Below are positions 35,101 to 43,822 of a stretch of 64,000 bases of DNA, piece after piece. The stretch lies in contig JAMFSK010000093.1 of NCBI GenBank assembly GCA_026225235.1, positions 1 to 64,000 of the forward strand, given 5' to 3'. The DNA comes from Burkholderiales bacterium. Its GTDB lineage: Bacteria > Pseudomonadota > Gammaproteobacteria > Burkholderiales > Burkholderiaceae. Within the stretch, counting starts at the first letter, position 1. Each line of letters begins with the position of its first letter. The position numbers and the translations under genes were made by a program. The notes under the pieces are model-generated. The model saw only the letters and a list, made by a program, of their open reading frames with translations. It was not told the DNA's origin and ran no database searches.

Positions 35101-35661
35101 TCCGCGTGCTGGTCTGAAGGTGTCCGGCAACACGGTCTGCCTTTGATCGATGCCGTAATCGCCGATGCGATCGATCGGCAAGCGCTGGTCCTCGACGGTG
35201 CATTGCCCGCGATGACCTCACTGGGTCTGGTGGTCTATCGTCATGCTTCACCGACGGCACGCGACTATCTGGGTGCCTGGCTGCATCACCTCGTGCTCTG
35301 TACCGTGAAGCCCGCGGGCGTTGCGTTGTCGACCTACTGGATCGGTCGCGGCGCGCGCTTCACGTTTCGCGAAGACCCCGACGCGCGGCGTCATCTATGC
35401 GAACTCGTGACCTTGTATCGCGCGGGTCTGTGCGCGCCGTTGCCGTTTTTTCCGAAGACCTCGTGGGCTTGGGTCGACAAGGGCGAGGGTGCCGCGATGA
35501 CAGCCTGGCAGGGTGGCTTCGATCGCGCGGGTGAGCAGGACGACCCGTATGTGAGCACCGCATGGCGCGGCACGGCGCTTCGCTTTGACGCGCGTTTCGA
35601 CGCTTTGGCGCGCGACGTGCTCGAACCGTTGCGTGCGCATCTTGGCCCGGAGCAGCCATGA
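32179..35661 (+). CDS. recC: Exodeoxyribonuclease V subunit gamma, RecC
   Basis: 1160 residues, the scaffold of RecBCD that splits the duplex and recognises Chi. The N-terminus (LHLIQSNRQPALAAAL ... HLIVPSAALRRRLELDLA ... FAYLASWLWEQI) and the middle (FSALTSLRGVPFRVICLLGLDDGVLPNAAR, DRNLFLDYLLAATDHFVVGYTGRSIRDNAIKPPAAPVDELLDYL) match RecC. The helicase-like motifs are degenerate as expected. It ends with a four-base ATGA overlap with recB. The order recC-recB-recD without ptrA is that of Burkholderiales. Confidence 0.96.
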   Translation: MLHLIQSNRQPALAAALCTALARAPARDVFAPEHLIVPSAALRRRLELDLAGTFGVAANLRFAYLASWLWEQIGKVAPVPEQSPFSPDRLSWRLYRLLDAGAWQAPGHERLARYLGHADAAMRYALAVRIAEVFDHYLTYRPEYLGRWQRGESLFDLQGGNVNASEVNRADERWQSTLWQRVLDDLGDPLGEPVIAQRFLGLAASLDVEAVRAVWPARVSVFAPPTIAPLHAALLREFGRFIDVDLYLLNPCREFWHDIVTERQVGRLEAAGRADYQEVGNPLLAEWGRQTQALLHIVHEMTEANVDAEADVFEANPASTWLASVQNAILELRRWPERAAHADVADDSIEIHIGHSLTRQLEALHDRLLAWFEADASLTPADVLVALPDLPSAAPAIDAVFGGGDGPRIPYRITGLPPSQSNPVARVMLDWLALSDASLGASQLIEWLRVDAIAARYGIDSAALDTLQEWLAAAGARRGLGFDDANPSRGSEIDPLASLNDADDGHSSDADVHSGSAASIARRRHTFADALLRLYLGYALPDDAEPVEDWLPTVGPAGAEAELLGRLSAFVDELDRFAQACGRARDATGWQRLLNEALGRFFDASPAFADDLGDLRDAVDLLARSISEGTRELEIPVEVLRDALASALDDPARGGVPAGSVTFSALTSLRGVPFRVICLLGLDDGVLPNAARAPEFDLLAAFPKLGDRQRRDDDRNLFLDYLLAATDHFVVGYTGRSIRDNAIKPPAAPVDELLDYLGASLAGAAAPPEEIAQARAGFVVEHPLQPYAVEYLRRDGALFTFDPMRAEVAGALLGPREVMQATPQATHATTDAVTDTGSPSRAFFAVALPPPEDEAVSFDALLAFWSQPARALLRDRLGLNFRSARAELDESEPFVLDWDGRDALADRLLPLLVDGEADIARAGRIARAIHELPGGATGAIWRERELNSLARLAITVRAARGDALEAAPYFALDLSACWSEGVRQHGLPLIDAVIADAIDRQALVLDGALPAMTSLGLVVYRHASPTARDYLGAWLHHLVLCTVKPAGVALSTYWIGRGARFTFREDPDARRHLCELVTLYRAGLCAPLPFFPKTSWAWVDKGEGAAMTAWQGGFDRAGEQDDPYVSTAWRGTALRFDARFDALARDVLEPLRAHLGPEQP

Positions 35662-38600
35662 GCGTCATCAACGAACTCGACGTCTTCATTTGCCCGCTCG
35701 AAGGCATCAACCAGATCGAGGCATCGGCCGGCACCGGCAAGACGTGGAATATCGCCGCACTCTACGTGCGTCTGTTGCTCGAGACCTCGCTCGAAGTCGA
35801 CCAGATTCTCGTGGTGACTTTCACAGAGGCTGCGACGGCCGAACTCCAAGAGCGGATTCGCGCGCGGATCGCGGGCGTCGCGCACTGGCTCGAATTTGGC
35901 GACCCGGAAGCGATCGACGACCCATTTATAGCGCGCCTCAATGACACGACACTCAGCGAGTCGCTCACGCGTGAACAGGCGCTGCTGCGGCTGCGTCTCG
36001 CCCTGAACGGTTTTGACCAAGCGTCGATTCGCACCATTCACGGGTTCTGCCGGCGTGCGCTAGAAGAAGCGCCGTTTGCGGCGGCGTTGCCCTTCGAGTT
36101 CGATCTCGATGGTGACGATGCGCAGATGCGACTCGATGTTGCCACGCGTTTCTGGCGCGAAAGCGTCGAACCCGAAGCCGCCGAGGTCGATGGCTTCGCT
36201 GCCTGGCTGGTGAGTCATAACGCGACGCCGGCCTCACTCGACGACGAGCTTCGGCGTCGACTCAAGAAGCCCTTGGCCGAGCTCAAGTGGGACGCGTCGG
36301 TGCTGGCGGCCGTGAAAGCGTCGAGCGCACCACGCACGGCCGTGCCAGAGCGTCCCGACGCGATCTTCAGCCGCACGATCGGTGACGCGTGGCAGGTCTG
36401 GTCCGCGGAGCAGGAAGCCATTGAACGCGCGGTCGACGCAGGCCTCGCCGTCCTCAATAAAAATAGCTATAAGTCCGAAACACTGCGCACCGTGCTCGAA
36501 GACTGGGCCTTGCACGCCACGCAGCGCGATCCGCATGCGCCGCTGCCCGAAAAGCTCGACCTGTTGCGCGCGAGCACGCTCGCAAGCAAGACTAACAAGG
36601 GCAAGACGCCGCCCGAGCATGTTTTCTTCGAACATATAGACGCGCTGCTCGATGCGCTCGAATCGACGCAGGATGCCTACCGGACGCGCTGGCTCGCGCT
36701 CGTGCATCGCTGGCTCGACTGGGCGCCGCGTGCGCTGACTGAGGTCAAGCGTGCGCAACGCGCCTTGTCTTTCGACGATCTCCTGTCGAATTTGCAAAGC
36801 GCGTTGAACCAGCATGCGTGGCTCGCGCCGACCTTGCGCGAGCGTTATCCGGCTGCGTTGATCGATGAGTTCCAGGATACCGACCCGCTTCAGTTCGATA
36901 TCTTCCATCGGATCTACGCGCCCGATGGTCCCTTGTTCCTAGTGGGGGACCCAAAGCAGGCGATCTACAGTTTTCGCGCTGCCGATCTGCAAACCTACAT
37001 GAGGGCGCGCGACATTGCCGATGCTGTCTATTCGCTTGCGGTCAACCAGCGATCGACGGCGGCGATGATCGCGGCATGCAATCGTCTGTTCATGGCGAAC
37101 CCAGAGGCCTTCATGCTGGAGGGGCTCGACTACGCCGAAGTTCGCCCCGGGCAACGGCAGCGTGCATCCTTGCTCGACCTGGGCGCGGCTGGCACGCATG
37201 CCGATGCGGCGCTTCATGTCTGGCAGTTGCCTGCGGATGAATGGCTCGACAAGGGCCAATTCGGCCTGGCTGCCGCCGATGCATGTGCGGCCGAAATTGT
37301 TCGCTTGCTAAGCGATCGGGAGGACGGCGGTGCATCGATCGGAACGGTGCCGCTCGCTCCCGGACAGATCGCGGTATTGGTGCAGACCCGCCGTCAGGCT
37401 GCCGAGGTCAAGCGCGTGCTTTCGCGCTGGGGTATCGCTAGCGTCGAACTCACGCGAGAGTCCGTGTTCGCGACGGATGACGCCGCGCATATCGAGCAGC
37501 TTCTCCTGGCGATCGAGGCGCCTGGTGACTTGCGGCGCTTGCGCGCGGCACTCGCGATCGACTGGATGGGTCTCGACGCCGCGGCTATCGCACGGCTCGA
37601 CGATATCGAGGTGAGTGGCGCGCTCGCGGGTGAGTCGGGTGCGGCGATGGAACGGCGGGTCGCGGCCGAGCAGGCGGTGGATGCGACGCCGTGGGTCGAA
37701 CGGCTCACACGTTATCGGTCGATCTGGCATGAGCGCGGTTTTGCGCCAATGTGGCGGACCTTGTTGCGTGAGCTTCGGATTTCCCAGCGCATCGTCGCGC
37801 TGCCGCTGGGAGAACGGCGGCTGACCGATCTGTCGCACCTCGCTGAGCTGCTGCAGGCCCGCGCGGCCGAACATCCCGGTGCCTCGCCGATGTTACGCTG
37901 GCTCGCGGCCCAGCGTGCGGCGCCGCCGTCGAGCGACGATGTCCAGTTGCGGCTCGAGTCGGATCGCAATCTGGTCCAGATCGTCACGGTCCACAAGTCG
38001 AAAGGGCTTGAATACGCGGTCGTGTTTTGCCCTTATCTGGCCGATGGTCTGTTGCAGTCGGCGCGAGGTGGCAAGCTGCCGTCACCCAGTGAATACCATG
38101 GCGACGATAGCAAGACCGTGATCGACTATCGTGAACTTGACGACGCACTCAGCGACTCGATCGATCTGAAGACACGCGTCGAGGAGGCCGCCGAACGAGC
38201 GCGGCTTGTCTACGTGGCACTCACGCGTTCGGTCTATCGCTGCTATCTGGTGGCCGGCGTGTATCGGAGCGGCAAATCGACCAAGGAAGCGCAGCGCAGT
38301 GTCTTGAACTGGCTAGTGGCAGGCGCAGGCCGTAGCGTCGCGGACTGGTTCGAGGCCCCCCCCGAGCCCGCCGAGATCGTCGCGGCCTGGCAGGCACTTG
38401 CAGGCGGCCCCATCGTGCTCGAACCGCTGCCATTGATCGAGCATGGGCGCCGTGCGCCTTCGACCCAGCACGACACGGAACCCCTGTTTGCGCGTACCGC
38501 GCTGCGCCATCTGCGCGAAGCGTGGCGAATCTCGAGTTTCAGCGCTCTGATCGAGCAACGTCATGAGAGCGAACCGGGTGAACCGTCGGCATTGCGCGAT

Positions 38601-39503
38601 CCACGTCCCGACCATGATGAACGTGTGAGCGAAGCGGATGACGCTGCATTCGGACGCAGCGGAGCGACGGTCCATGCGCGTGACGCAGACGATATCCTCG
38701 ATTTTCCGCGGGGTGCGGCCGCGGGCGAGTGTCTGCACCGGCTGTTCGAACTCGCGGATTTCACCATGCCCGAAACTTGGCCGGTCGCGATTGCACGAGC
38801 GCTTGCCGAACGTCCTGCACCGGCCGCTCCTGAACTCGCCACCCGCATGCCCGCGATGATGGCGGCCTTGCTCGCCGATGTAAGCGGTACCGTGCTTGCA
38901 GCGTTCGATGATAGCGAGCGAGAGAACGCGCTACGTTTTGTTGAGGCTCAACCTGCGAGCACGGGAGCAAATGCCCCTTTTGCCAGGCTATCGCTTGATG
39001 TGATTCCCCTGGGACGCAGGCTCACTGAATTCGAGTTCATGCTGTCGGCGCCTGCCTTCGACCTCCACGCGATGACGCGCTTGCTGCTCGAGCATGGCTA
39101 TCCGAATCTCGTGCTCGATGCAGCGACCTTGCATGGGTATCTGCGCGGTTTTATCGATCTTGTGTTCGAGTATCGGGGACGCTACTGGATCATCGACTGG
39201 AAGTCGAACCATCTTGGCGATACCGAAGCCGGTTACGGTCGCACGTCGATGGCCGTGGCCATGGAGGAACACGGTTACGCACTGCAGTCGCTGATCTACT
39301 GTGTCGCGCTGCATCGCTATCTGCGGGGCCGCATTGTCGACTACGACTACGATCGCCATTTCGGCGCCTCGCTCTATCTCTTCATTCGCGGTGTAAGGCC
39401 GACATGGCGTGACGGCGAACAGCCCGCAGGGGTGCATCGTGATCGGCCTTCACGCGGCCTGATCGAACGGTTCGATGCCCTGCTTGACGGAGGCGCGATA
39501 TGA
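35658..39503 (+). CDS. recB: Exodeoxyribonuclease V subunit beta, RecB
   Basis: A 1281-residue 3'-5' SF1 helicase and nuclease. Helicase motifs: Walker A EASAGTGKT (21-29), TFTEAATAELQERI, DEFQDTDPLQFDIF, GDPKQAIYSFRAADLQTY, VTVHKSKGLEYAVVFCP and YVALTRSVYRCYL. The C-terminal nuclease domain has the metal-binding aspartates and lysine in GFIDLVFEYRG and WIIDWKSNHLG, plus the downstream YALQSLIYCVALHRYL motif, so it should be catalytically complete. It overlaps recC and recD by four bases each. Confidence 0.97.
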   Translation: MSVINELDVFICPLEGINQIEASAGTGKTWNIAALYVRLLLETSLEVDQILVVTFTEAATAELQERIRARIAGVAHWLEFGDPEAIDDPFIARLNDTTLSESLTREQALLRLRLALNGFDQASIRTIHGFCRRALEEAPFAAALPFEFDLDGDDAQMRLDVATRFWRESVEPEAAEVDGFAAWLVSHNATPASLDDELRRRLKKPLAELKWDASVLAAVKASSAPRTAVPERPDAIFSRTIGDAWQVWSAEQEAIERAVDAGLAVLNKNSYKSETLRTVLEDWALHATQRDPHAPLPEKLDLLRASTLASKTNKGKTPPEHVFFEHIDALLDALESTQDAYRTRWLALVHRWLDWAPRALTEVKRAQRALSFDDLLSNLQSALNQHAWLAPTLRERYPAALIDEFQDTDPLQFDIFHRIYAPDGPLFLVGDPKQAIYSFRAADLQTYMRARDIADAVYSLAVNQRSTAAMIAACNRLFMANPEAFMLEGLDYAEVRPGQRQRASLLDLGAAGTHADAALHVWQLPADEWLDKGQFGLAAADACAAEIVRLLSDREDGGASIGTVPLAPGQIAVLVQTRRQAAEVKRVLSRWGIASVELTRESVFATDDAAHIEQLLLAIEAPGDLRRLRAALAIDWMGLDAAAIARLDDIEVSGALAGESGAAMERRVAAEQAVDATPWVERLTRYRSIWHERGFAPMWRTLLRELRISQRIVALPLGERRLTDLSHLAELLQARAAEHPGASPMLRWLAAQRAAPPSSDDVQLRLESDRNLVQIVTVHKSKGLEYAVVFCPYLADGLLQSARGGKLPSPSEYHGDDSKTVIDYRELDDALSDSIDLKTRVEEAAERARLVYVALTRSVYRCYLVAGVYRSGKSTKEAQRSVLNWLVAGAGRSVADWFEAPPEPAEIVAAWQALAGGPIVLEPLPLIEHGRRAPSTQHDTEPLFARTALRHLREAWRISSFSALIEQRHESEPGEPSALRDPRPDHDERVSEADDAAFGRSGATVHARDADDILDFPRGAAAGECLHRLFELADFTMPETWPVAIARALAERPAPAAPELATRMPAMMAALLADVSGTVLAAFDDSERENALRFVEAQPASTGANAPFARLSLDVIPLGRRLTEFEFMLSAPAFDLHAMTRLLLEHGYPNLVLDAATLHGYLRGFIDLVFEYRGRYWIIDWKSNHLGDTEAGYGRTSMAVAMEEHGYALQSLIYCVALHRYLRGRIVDYDYDRHFGASLYLFIRGVRPTWRDGEQPAGVHRDRPSRGLIERFDALLDGGAI

Positions 39504-41713
39504 GTCTCGATGATTTCGATGCGGCAATCGCGGCGCTCGAAAACGAGTCCGCCGACCTCGATGCACCGGGCGGGTTTTCAGCCAGTGAAGCGCTTGCTCA
39601 AGGCGACGACCTCACGGGTTCGTTAGCGTATGGTTTTGCGCGCAGGCTGCGTTGGCTTGCGATTCAGCGCAATGCGCCGGCAGACGCCGTTCGTGCGCTT
39701 GCACGCGCGGCCGCCGAAACGAGCCGGGCCACGGCCGACGGCCATGTCTGTATCGAGCTTGTGACGCTTGCCGAGCGCAGCGGCGAATCGCTGCGAGTCT
39801 GGCGCGAGCGTCTTTTGGCGAGCGGATTGGTGGGACGAACGGCAGACCAGCCGCTCGTGCTTGATGCGCACGACCGCCTCTATCTCGCGCGCTACTACGA
39901 CTACGAACAGCGCCTGGCGCGTGCCCTCGGCGCACTGGCAACCAGTCGGGAGCCACTCGATGCGGCGTCGTTGCGCTCGCGGCTCGATGCGTTTCCGGGG
40001 ACGCCGCCGGAGGGTGAAGTCGATTGGCAACGGGTCGCAGCCGCGCTGTCGCTTGATCGCCGCCTCACGATCATCAGCGGTGGCCCCGGCACGGGGAAGA
40101 CGACCACCGTAGTGGGCATCCTGGCCTGCCTGCTGACCGCAAATCCTGCTTTGCGCGTCGCACTTGCCGCGCCGACGGGCAAGGCCGCGCAACGCATGCA
40201 GGAAGCGCTGCTGTCGCGCGCGGGCACCTTGCCGCCCGAACTTGTCGAACGCCTGCCGACGCGGGCGTCGACGCTCCATCGGCTGCTTGGGGCGGGGGGC
40301 GGGGGACAGTTTCGCTATCGGCGCGGCCGGCCGTTGCCGTATGACGCGGTCGTGGTCGATGAAGCATCGATGATTGATGTCGCGATGGGCGCACGGTTGC
40401 TCGACGCCATCGCGCCCCATGCGCGGCTCATCCTGCTTGGCGACAAGGACCAGCTTGCAGCGGTCGAAGCCGGGGCCGTCTTTGCGGAACTGAGTTCGCG
40501 GCCTGTGTTGAGCGAGACGCGATTGAACGTGCTGGCCAAGGCACTCGGCTTGCCCGTGCAGACATTGCGTGCGCAGTGGCCGGGTGTGGTGGAGGGGCTG
40601 GCCCGCGGTGAGGGCACTCAAGGTAACGACACCCGAGGTAACGACACCCGAGGTAACGACACCCAAGGCAAGGACACGTCGTCACTCCAACTCAGTCTCT
40701 TTGACGAAACGCCATCGCCCGCTGCGGACGGCGTGTCATCTTCAAGTGACCCCACACCGGAGGCAGGCCGTTCGCCGTCACCGTCATTGGTCGCAGACGA
40801 AGCTTCGTCTGCGCACGCGCCTTTGGCCGACTGCGTGGTCTGGCTCGAAAAGAATTATCGCTTTGGTCTCGATTCCTCGATCGGGCGGCTGTCGCTGGCG
40901 ATCCGTGCGGGCGACGCGCGCACCGCGCTTGATGAACTCTCCGAAGAGCCAGACGCCGCTGCACGCTTGATCGACGATACAGAACTGCAATTGAGCCCCG
41001 CACTGATCTCGCATCTAGGCCAGGGGTTTGCAAGCTACGCGAGCGCGCTGGCCCGAATATCAGCAGATGCTGACTCGGCGCCTTCCGACGTGCCCACCCG
41101 GCCTGAATCCCTTGCGGGTCTCTCAACACTGTTCGATGCGCTGAACCGCTTCCGGGTCTTGTGCGCCGTGCGCAGCGGACCGCGCGGCGTTGAGCGGCTG
41201 AATGCTTTGTTGTCGGTCCAGCTACGCAATCTGATTGGCGGGAGCGTGTCTGCCGCAGGCAAGGCCAGTGCAGGCATAAGCTGGTTTGCGGGCCGCCCGG
41301 TGATGGTCACGCGCAATGACTACGCACTGGGCCTGTTCAATGGCGATATCGGTATCTCCTTGTCGGGCGTAGATGGCGCACTGCGCGTGGTGTTCCCGAG
41401 CGCCGATGGCGCCGGTTGGCGTGCGGTGTCGCCGGCCGCGCTGCCGCCGCACGAAACCGCGCTCGCGCTGACTGTGCACAAGTCGCAGGGATCGGAGTTC
41501 GAACGCGCCGCCCTCGTGCTGCCTGCCCAGTCGAATCGCACGCTTACACGTGAACTTGTCTATACGGCGGTCACTCGCGCCAAGCTGACCGTTGAGATCA
41601 TCGGAGGAGCGACAGTGCTGGCCGAGGCCATCGCGACACCGACGCGCCGCGCTTCAGGACTCGCGCTCCGCCTTGCTGAGGGACAGCCTGGCGTCGAGTC
41701 GCCTATTCCGTGA
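39500..41713 (+). CDS. recD: Exodeoxyribonuclease V subunit alpha, RecD, with a low-complexity insertion
   Basis: A 737-residue 5'-3' SF1 helicase subunit. Walker A ISGGPGTGKTTT (near 191-202), AAPTGKAAQRM, Walker B VVVDEASMID, LLGDKDQLAAVEAG, and the C-terminal LTVHKSQGSEFERAALVLP and VYTAVTRAKLTVEI are all present. Residues about 370-435, between the Walker B region and WLEKNYRFGLDSSIGRL, are an insertion rich in Ser/Pro/Asp/Thr. It begins with tandem GNDTR/GNDTQ pentapeptides encoded by 15-bp direct repeats. The 3' end overlaps the convergent arfB gene by 11 bases. Confidence 0.95.
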   Translation: MSLDDFDAAIAALENESADLDAPGGFSASEALAQGDDLTGSLAYGFARRLRWLAIQRNAPADAVRALARAAAETSRATADGHVCIELVTLAERSGESLRVWRERLLASGLVGRTADQPLVLDAHDRLYLARYYDYEQRLARALGALATSREPLDAASLRSRLDAFPGTPPEGEVDWQRVAAALSLDRRLTIISGGPGTGKTTTVVGILACLLTANPALRVALAAPTGKAAQRMQEALLSRAGTLPPELVERLPTRASTLHRLLGAGGGGQFRYRRGRPLPYDAVVVDEASMIDVAMGARLLDAIAPHARLILLGDKDQLAAVEAGAVFAELSSRPVLSETRLNVLAKALGLPVQTLRAQWPGVVEGLARGEGTQGNDTRGNDTRGNDTQGKDTSSLQLSLFDETPSPAADGVSSSSDPTPEAGRSPSPSLVADEASSAHAPLADCVVWLEKNYRFGLDSSIGRLSLAIRAGDARTALDELSEEPDAAARLIDDTELQLSPALISHLGQGFASYASALARISADADSAPSDVPTRPESLAGLSTLFDALNRFRVLCAVRSGPRGVERLNALLSVQLRNLIGGSVSAAGKASAGISWFAGRPVMVTRNDYALGLFNGDIGISLSGVDGALRVVFPSADGAGWRAVSPAALPPHETALALTVHKSQGSEFERAALVLPAQSNRTLTRELVYTAVTRAKLTVEIIGGATVLAEAIATPTRRASGLALRLAEGQPGVESPIP
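40621..40676 (+). repeat. 15-bp tandem repeat inside recD
   Basis: Three near-identical copies of GGTAACGACACCCGA (third copy ending CAA) plus a degenerate fourth (GGCAAGGACACG) encode GNDTR-GNDTR-GNDTQ-GKDTS. The unit is a multiple of three, so copy-number change would keep the frame. It lies in a surface insertion of RecD rather than in a helicase motif. Confidence 0.8.
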
Positions 41714-42110
41714 CCCGGCCGCGCGCGGCTTTGGTGGCGCCGCGCCGTGTCTTGCCATCGAGCCGGCGCACTTTCGAGGAGAAGGTCGGCCGGGTTTCGC
41801 GGCGCGTTTTCGGCGTCACGCTGACGCCCTCGATGATTTCGTGAAGGCGCTGCAGCGCCTCGTCACGATTGCGCTCCTGAGTCCGGTGGTTCTGCGCTTT
41901 GATGACGACCACGCCCTCGCGCGTGATGCGCTGGTCGTTGAGCGCCATCAAACGATGCTTGAGCAGTTCGGGGAGCGAAGACGCAGGAATATCGAAGCGC
42001 AGATGGATCGCGCTCGAGACTTTGTTGACGTTCTGGCCGCCCGCGCCTTGTGCTCGAATCGCGCTGAATTCGATCTCGTCGGGCGACAGCGTAAAAGGAA
42101 TCCTGGACAT
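41703..42110 (-). CDS. arfB: Alternative ribosome-rescue factor ArfB (YaeJ)
   Basis: A 135-residue peptidyl-tRNA hydrolase that frees ribosomes stalled on truncated mRNA. It has a release-factor domain with the GGQ motif in AIRAQGAGGQNVNKVSSAIHL, preceded by PxxEIEFSAIRA, and a basic, disordered C-terminal tail (KTRRGATKAARGR) that enters the empty mRNA channel. Length and order match YaeJ/ICT1 and not full RF1/RF2, as there is no stop-codon recognition domain. It is convergent with recD and overlaps its end by 11 bases. Confidence 0.93.
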   Translation of the reverse strand: MSRIPFTLSPDEIEFSAIRAQGAGGQNVNKVSSAIHLRFDIPASSLPELLKHRLMALNDQRITREGVVVIKAQNHRTQERNRDEALQRLHEIIEGVSVTPKTRRETRPTFSSKVRRLDGKTRRGATKAARGRVTE

Positions 42111-42255
42111 GGTCGGACAGGGTGGTCAGGGATGCGCCATGGCGCATGGGCAGGCGAGGGCACACACGCCACGCCGGGCAAGCGCGCATCGTACCGCACG
42201 TCGCCCTGCGCGCACAGGGAGGCGGCGCGGCGCATCGATTCGACGTGGGCTTGCG

Positions 42256-43608
42256 TTACACCAGACCGAGACTCGGTGGTTCGTCCGATGCGTCGTCCGG
42301 GGTGTCGTCGTTCGGCACAAAGTCCGCGCAAAACACGGTTGTCGTGTTGTCGATTGTCAGGGCAACTGCTGCCGTGTGGCAGCCCTTGCCCTCGCTGAGC
42401 GAAAAATACGGCCCCATCACCGCGACCCGCCCCGGCGCGGCGACCGCACGCTTGAAATAGGCGCGCCGCGACCAGTTGCTCGCGCCGGATTCCAGCAGGG
42501 GGGCGAGCCGGCGTTGCGCGGCATCGCGCCGCTCGGCGGCAGCGCCCGGCGGCAGGGGAACGTGGAGGGCGGGCTCGCTCTGCACGCCGTTCTCGTCAAG
42601 TACGAACACCCGTCGCGCGCCGGCTACCTCGAACACGATGGCTGCCGCACGGCCAATGTCACGTTTGAGCGCATACGTTTGCGCGGCCACCGTCATCGAT
42701 TGCTCGAAGGATTCAAAGCGCAGCACCGGCGCCTGTGGCGCGCGTGCGGCGTGGGCGTCGAACAGCGGCCAGAGCAGCGGCACCCGTTCGACGGCGGCGG
42801 AGTGGGCGCGCGCGAGGGAGAAATGGGGGCGTGCGAGCCAGTAGCCCTGCACGAAATCGACATCCGCATCCATCAGCGCCATCAGCTCGCCATCCGCTTC
42901 GACGCCTTCGGCCAGCACCATCGTGCCGGCCTGATGGAGCATCGAGACCAGGTGACGCATCAGTTCATGGTCGCTATTGCGCTGAGTCAGCCGGCCGACG
43001 AGCGAACGATCGAGCTTGACGATGTCGGGCCGGGTCGACCAGATCCGGTCGAAGTTCGAAAAGCCGCTGCCGAAGTCGTCGATCGCGATCAGGAAGTTGC
43101 GACGGTGGAAGGCGTCGACGGTTTGCGTCAGCGTCCGTTCATCGGCGGCCGGCTGCTCGAGCAGTTCGAGCACGATGCGCTCGGCGGGCAGGCCGAAATG
43201 CGAGATGAGTTCGTCGGCGAATTCTGCGTCTTCGGAACTCGCTTCGAGAATCTGGGGCAGCACGTTCAGAAACAGCCAGCCGATGTCGCCGCCCTGGTCC
43301 GCAAAGTTCGCGACGTGGACAGCGCGTGAGAGGCGGTCGAGCAGTACCGCTTCGTCATGGCGTCGCGCGAGCGAGAAGACCAGCGGAGGGGGGAGCGCAT
43401 CGCCCTTGGGCGTGCGGGAGCGCATCAGCGCTTCGTAACCGATTACGCGCGAGTGCGGCACGCTCATCACGGGCTGAAAGGCGCTGCGGATTTCGATGCC
43501 ACGATATGTCGCGAACCAGCTGTTGCCATCCTTTTCCATCATCGACAAGAGCATGTCGAGTGGGGGCGCCGGGCGGCGCGGGGGGACGGCAACGTGCGCA
43601 CGGCTCAT
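42256..43608 (-). CDS. EAL-domain c-di-GMP phosphodiesterase downstream of wspR
   Basis: 450 residues. The EAL domain (about 40-285) keeps the catalytic set: Glu59 in YEALMRS, Asn in FLNVLP, Glu in VLELLE, the Asp pair in IAIDDFGSG, Lys in IVKLDRSL, Glu in VLAEGVE and Gln in VQGYWL. It is predicted to hydrolyse c-di-GMP. The C-terminal ~160 residues form an unassigned sensor-like domain (AAAIVFEVAGARRVFVLDENG, GPYFSLSEGKGCHTAAVALTID). AAGGAG precedes the ATG. It lies 214 bases after wspR on the same strand, so it may oppose the diguanylate cyclase made just upstream. Confidence 0.9.
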   Translation of the reverse strand: MSRAHVAVPPRRPAPPLDMLLSMMEKDGNSWFATYRGIEIRSAFQPVMSVPHSRVIGYEALMRSRTPKGDALPPPLVFSLARRHDEAVLLDRLSRAVHVANFADQGGDIGWLFLNVLPQILEASSEDAEFADELISHFGLPAERIVLELLEQPAADERTLTQTVDAFHRRNFLIAIDDFGSGFSNFDRIWSTRPDIVKLDRSLVGRLTQRNSDHELMRHLVSMLHQAGTMVLAEGVEADGELMALMDADVDFVQGYWLARPHFSLARAHSAAVERVPLLWPLFDAHAARAPQAPVLRFESFEQSMTVAAQTYALKRDIGRAAAIVFEVAGARRVFVLDENGVQSEPALHVPLPPGAAAERRDAAQRRLAPLLESGASNWSRRAYFKRAVAAPGRVAVMGPYFSLSEGKGCHTAAVALTIDNTTTVFCADFVPNDDTPDDASDEPPSLGLV

Positions 43609-43822
43609 CGCGCGCGGCTCCTTAGTGCCGGCGAACCCGCGAGCATCCAGTGCGGGCGAGAGGCGCGCGCGCGGATTACATCGTCCATGGAAGTCCGTTT
43701 TCCTTTCATGTGATCAATCTATCAGACCTCGGGCAGACCCTGATACCCGGGGAAAGTCCCGCTTAAGTTCGCGCATCGATTTGCCGTTAAACAGGGTCGG
43801 GGAGGGAAAATAGAGACTCCCG

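Noticed and set aside
43609-43822. Short in-frame extension or small gene between wspR and the EAL gene
   Set aside because: An ATG with AT-rich context exists near 43710, but it is out of frame with the EAL protein and gives an arginine-rich peptide of about 27 residues without similarity.
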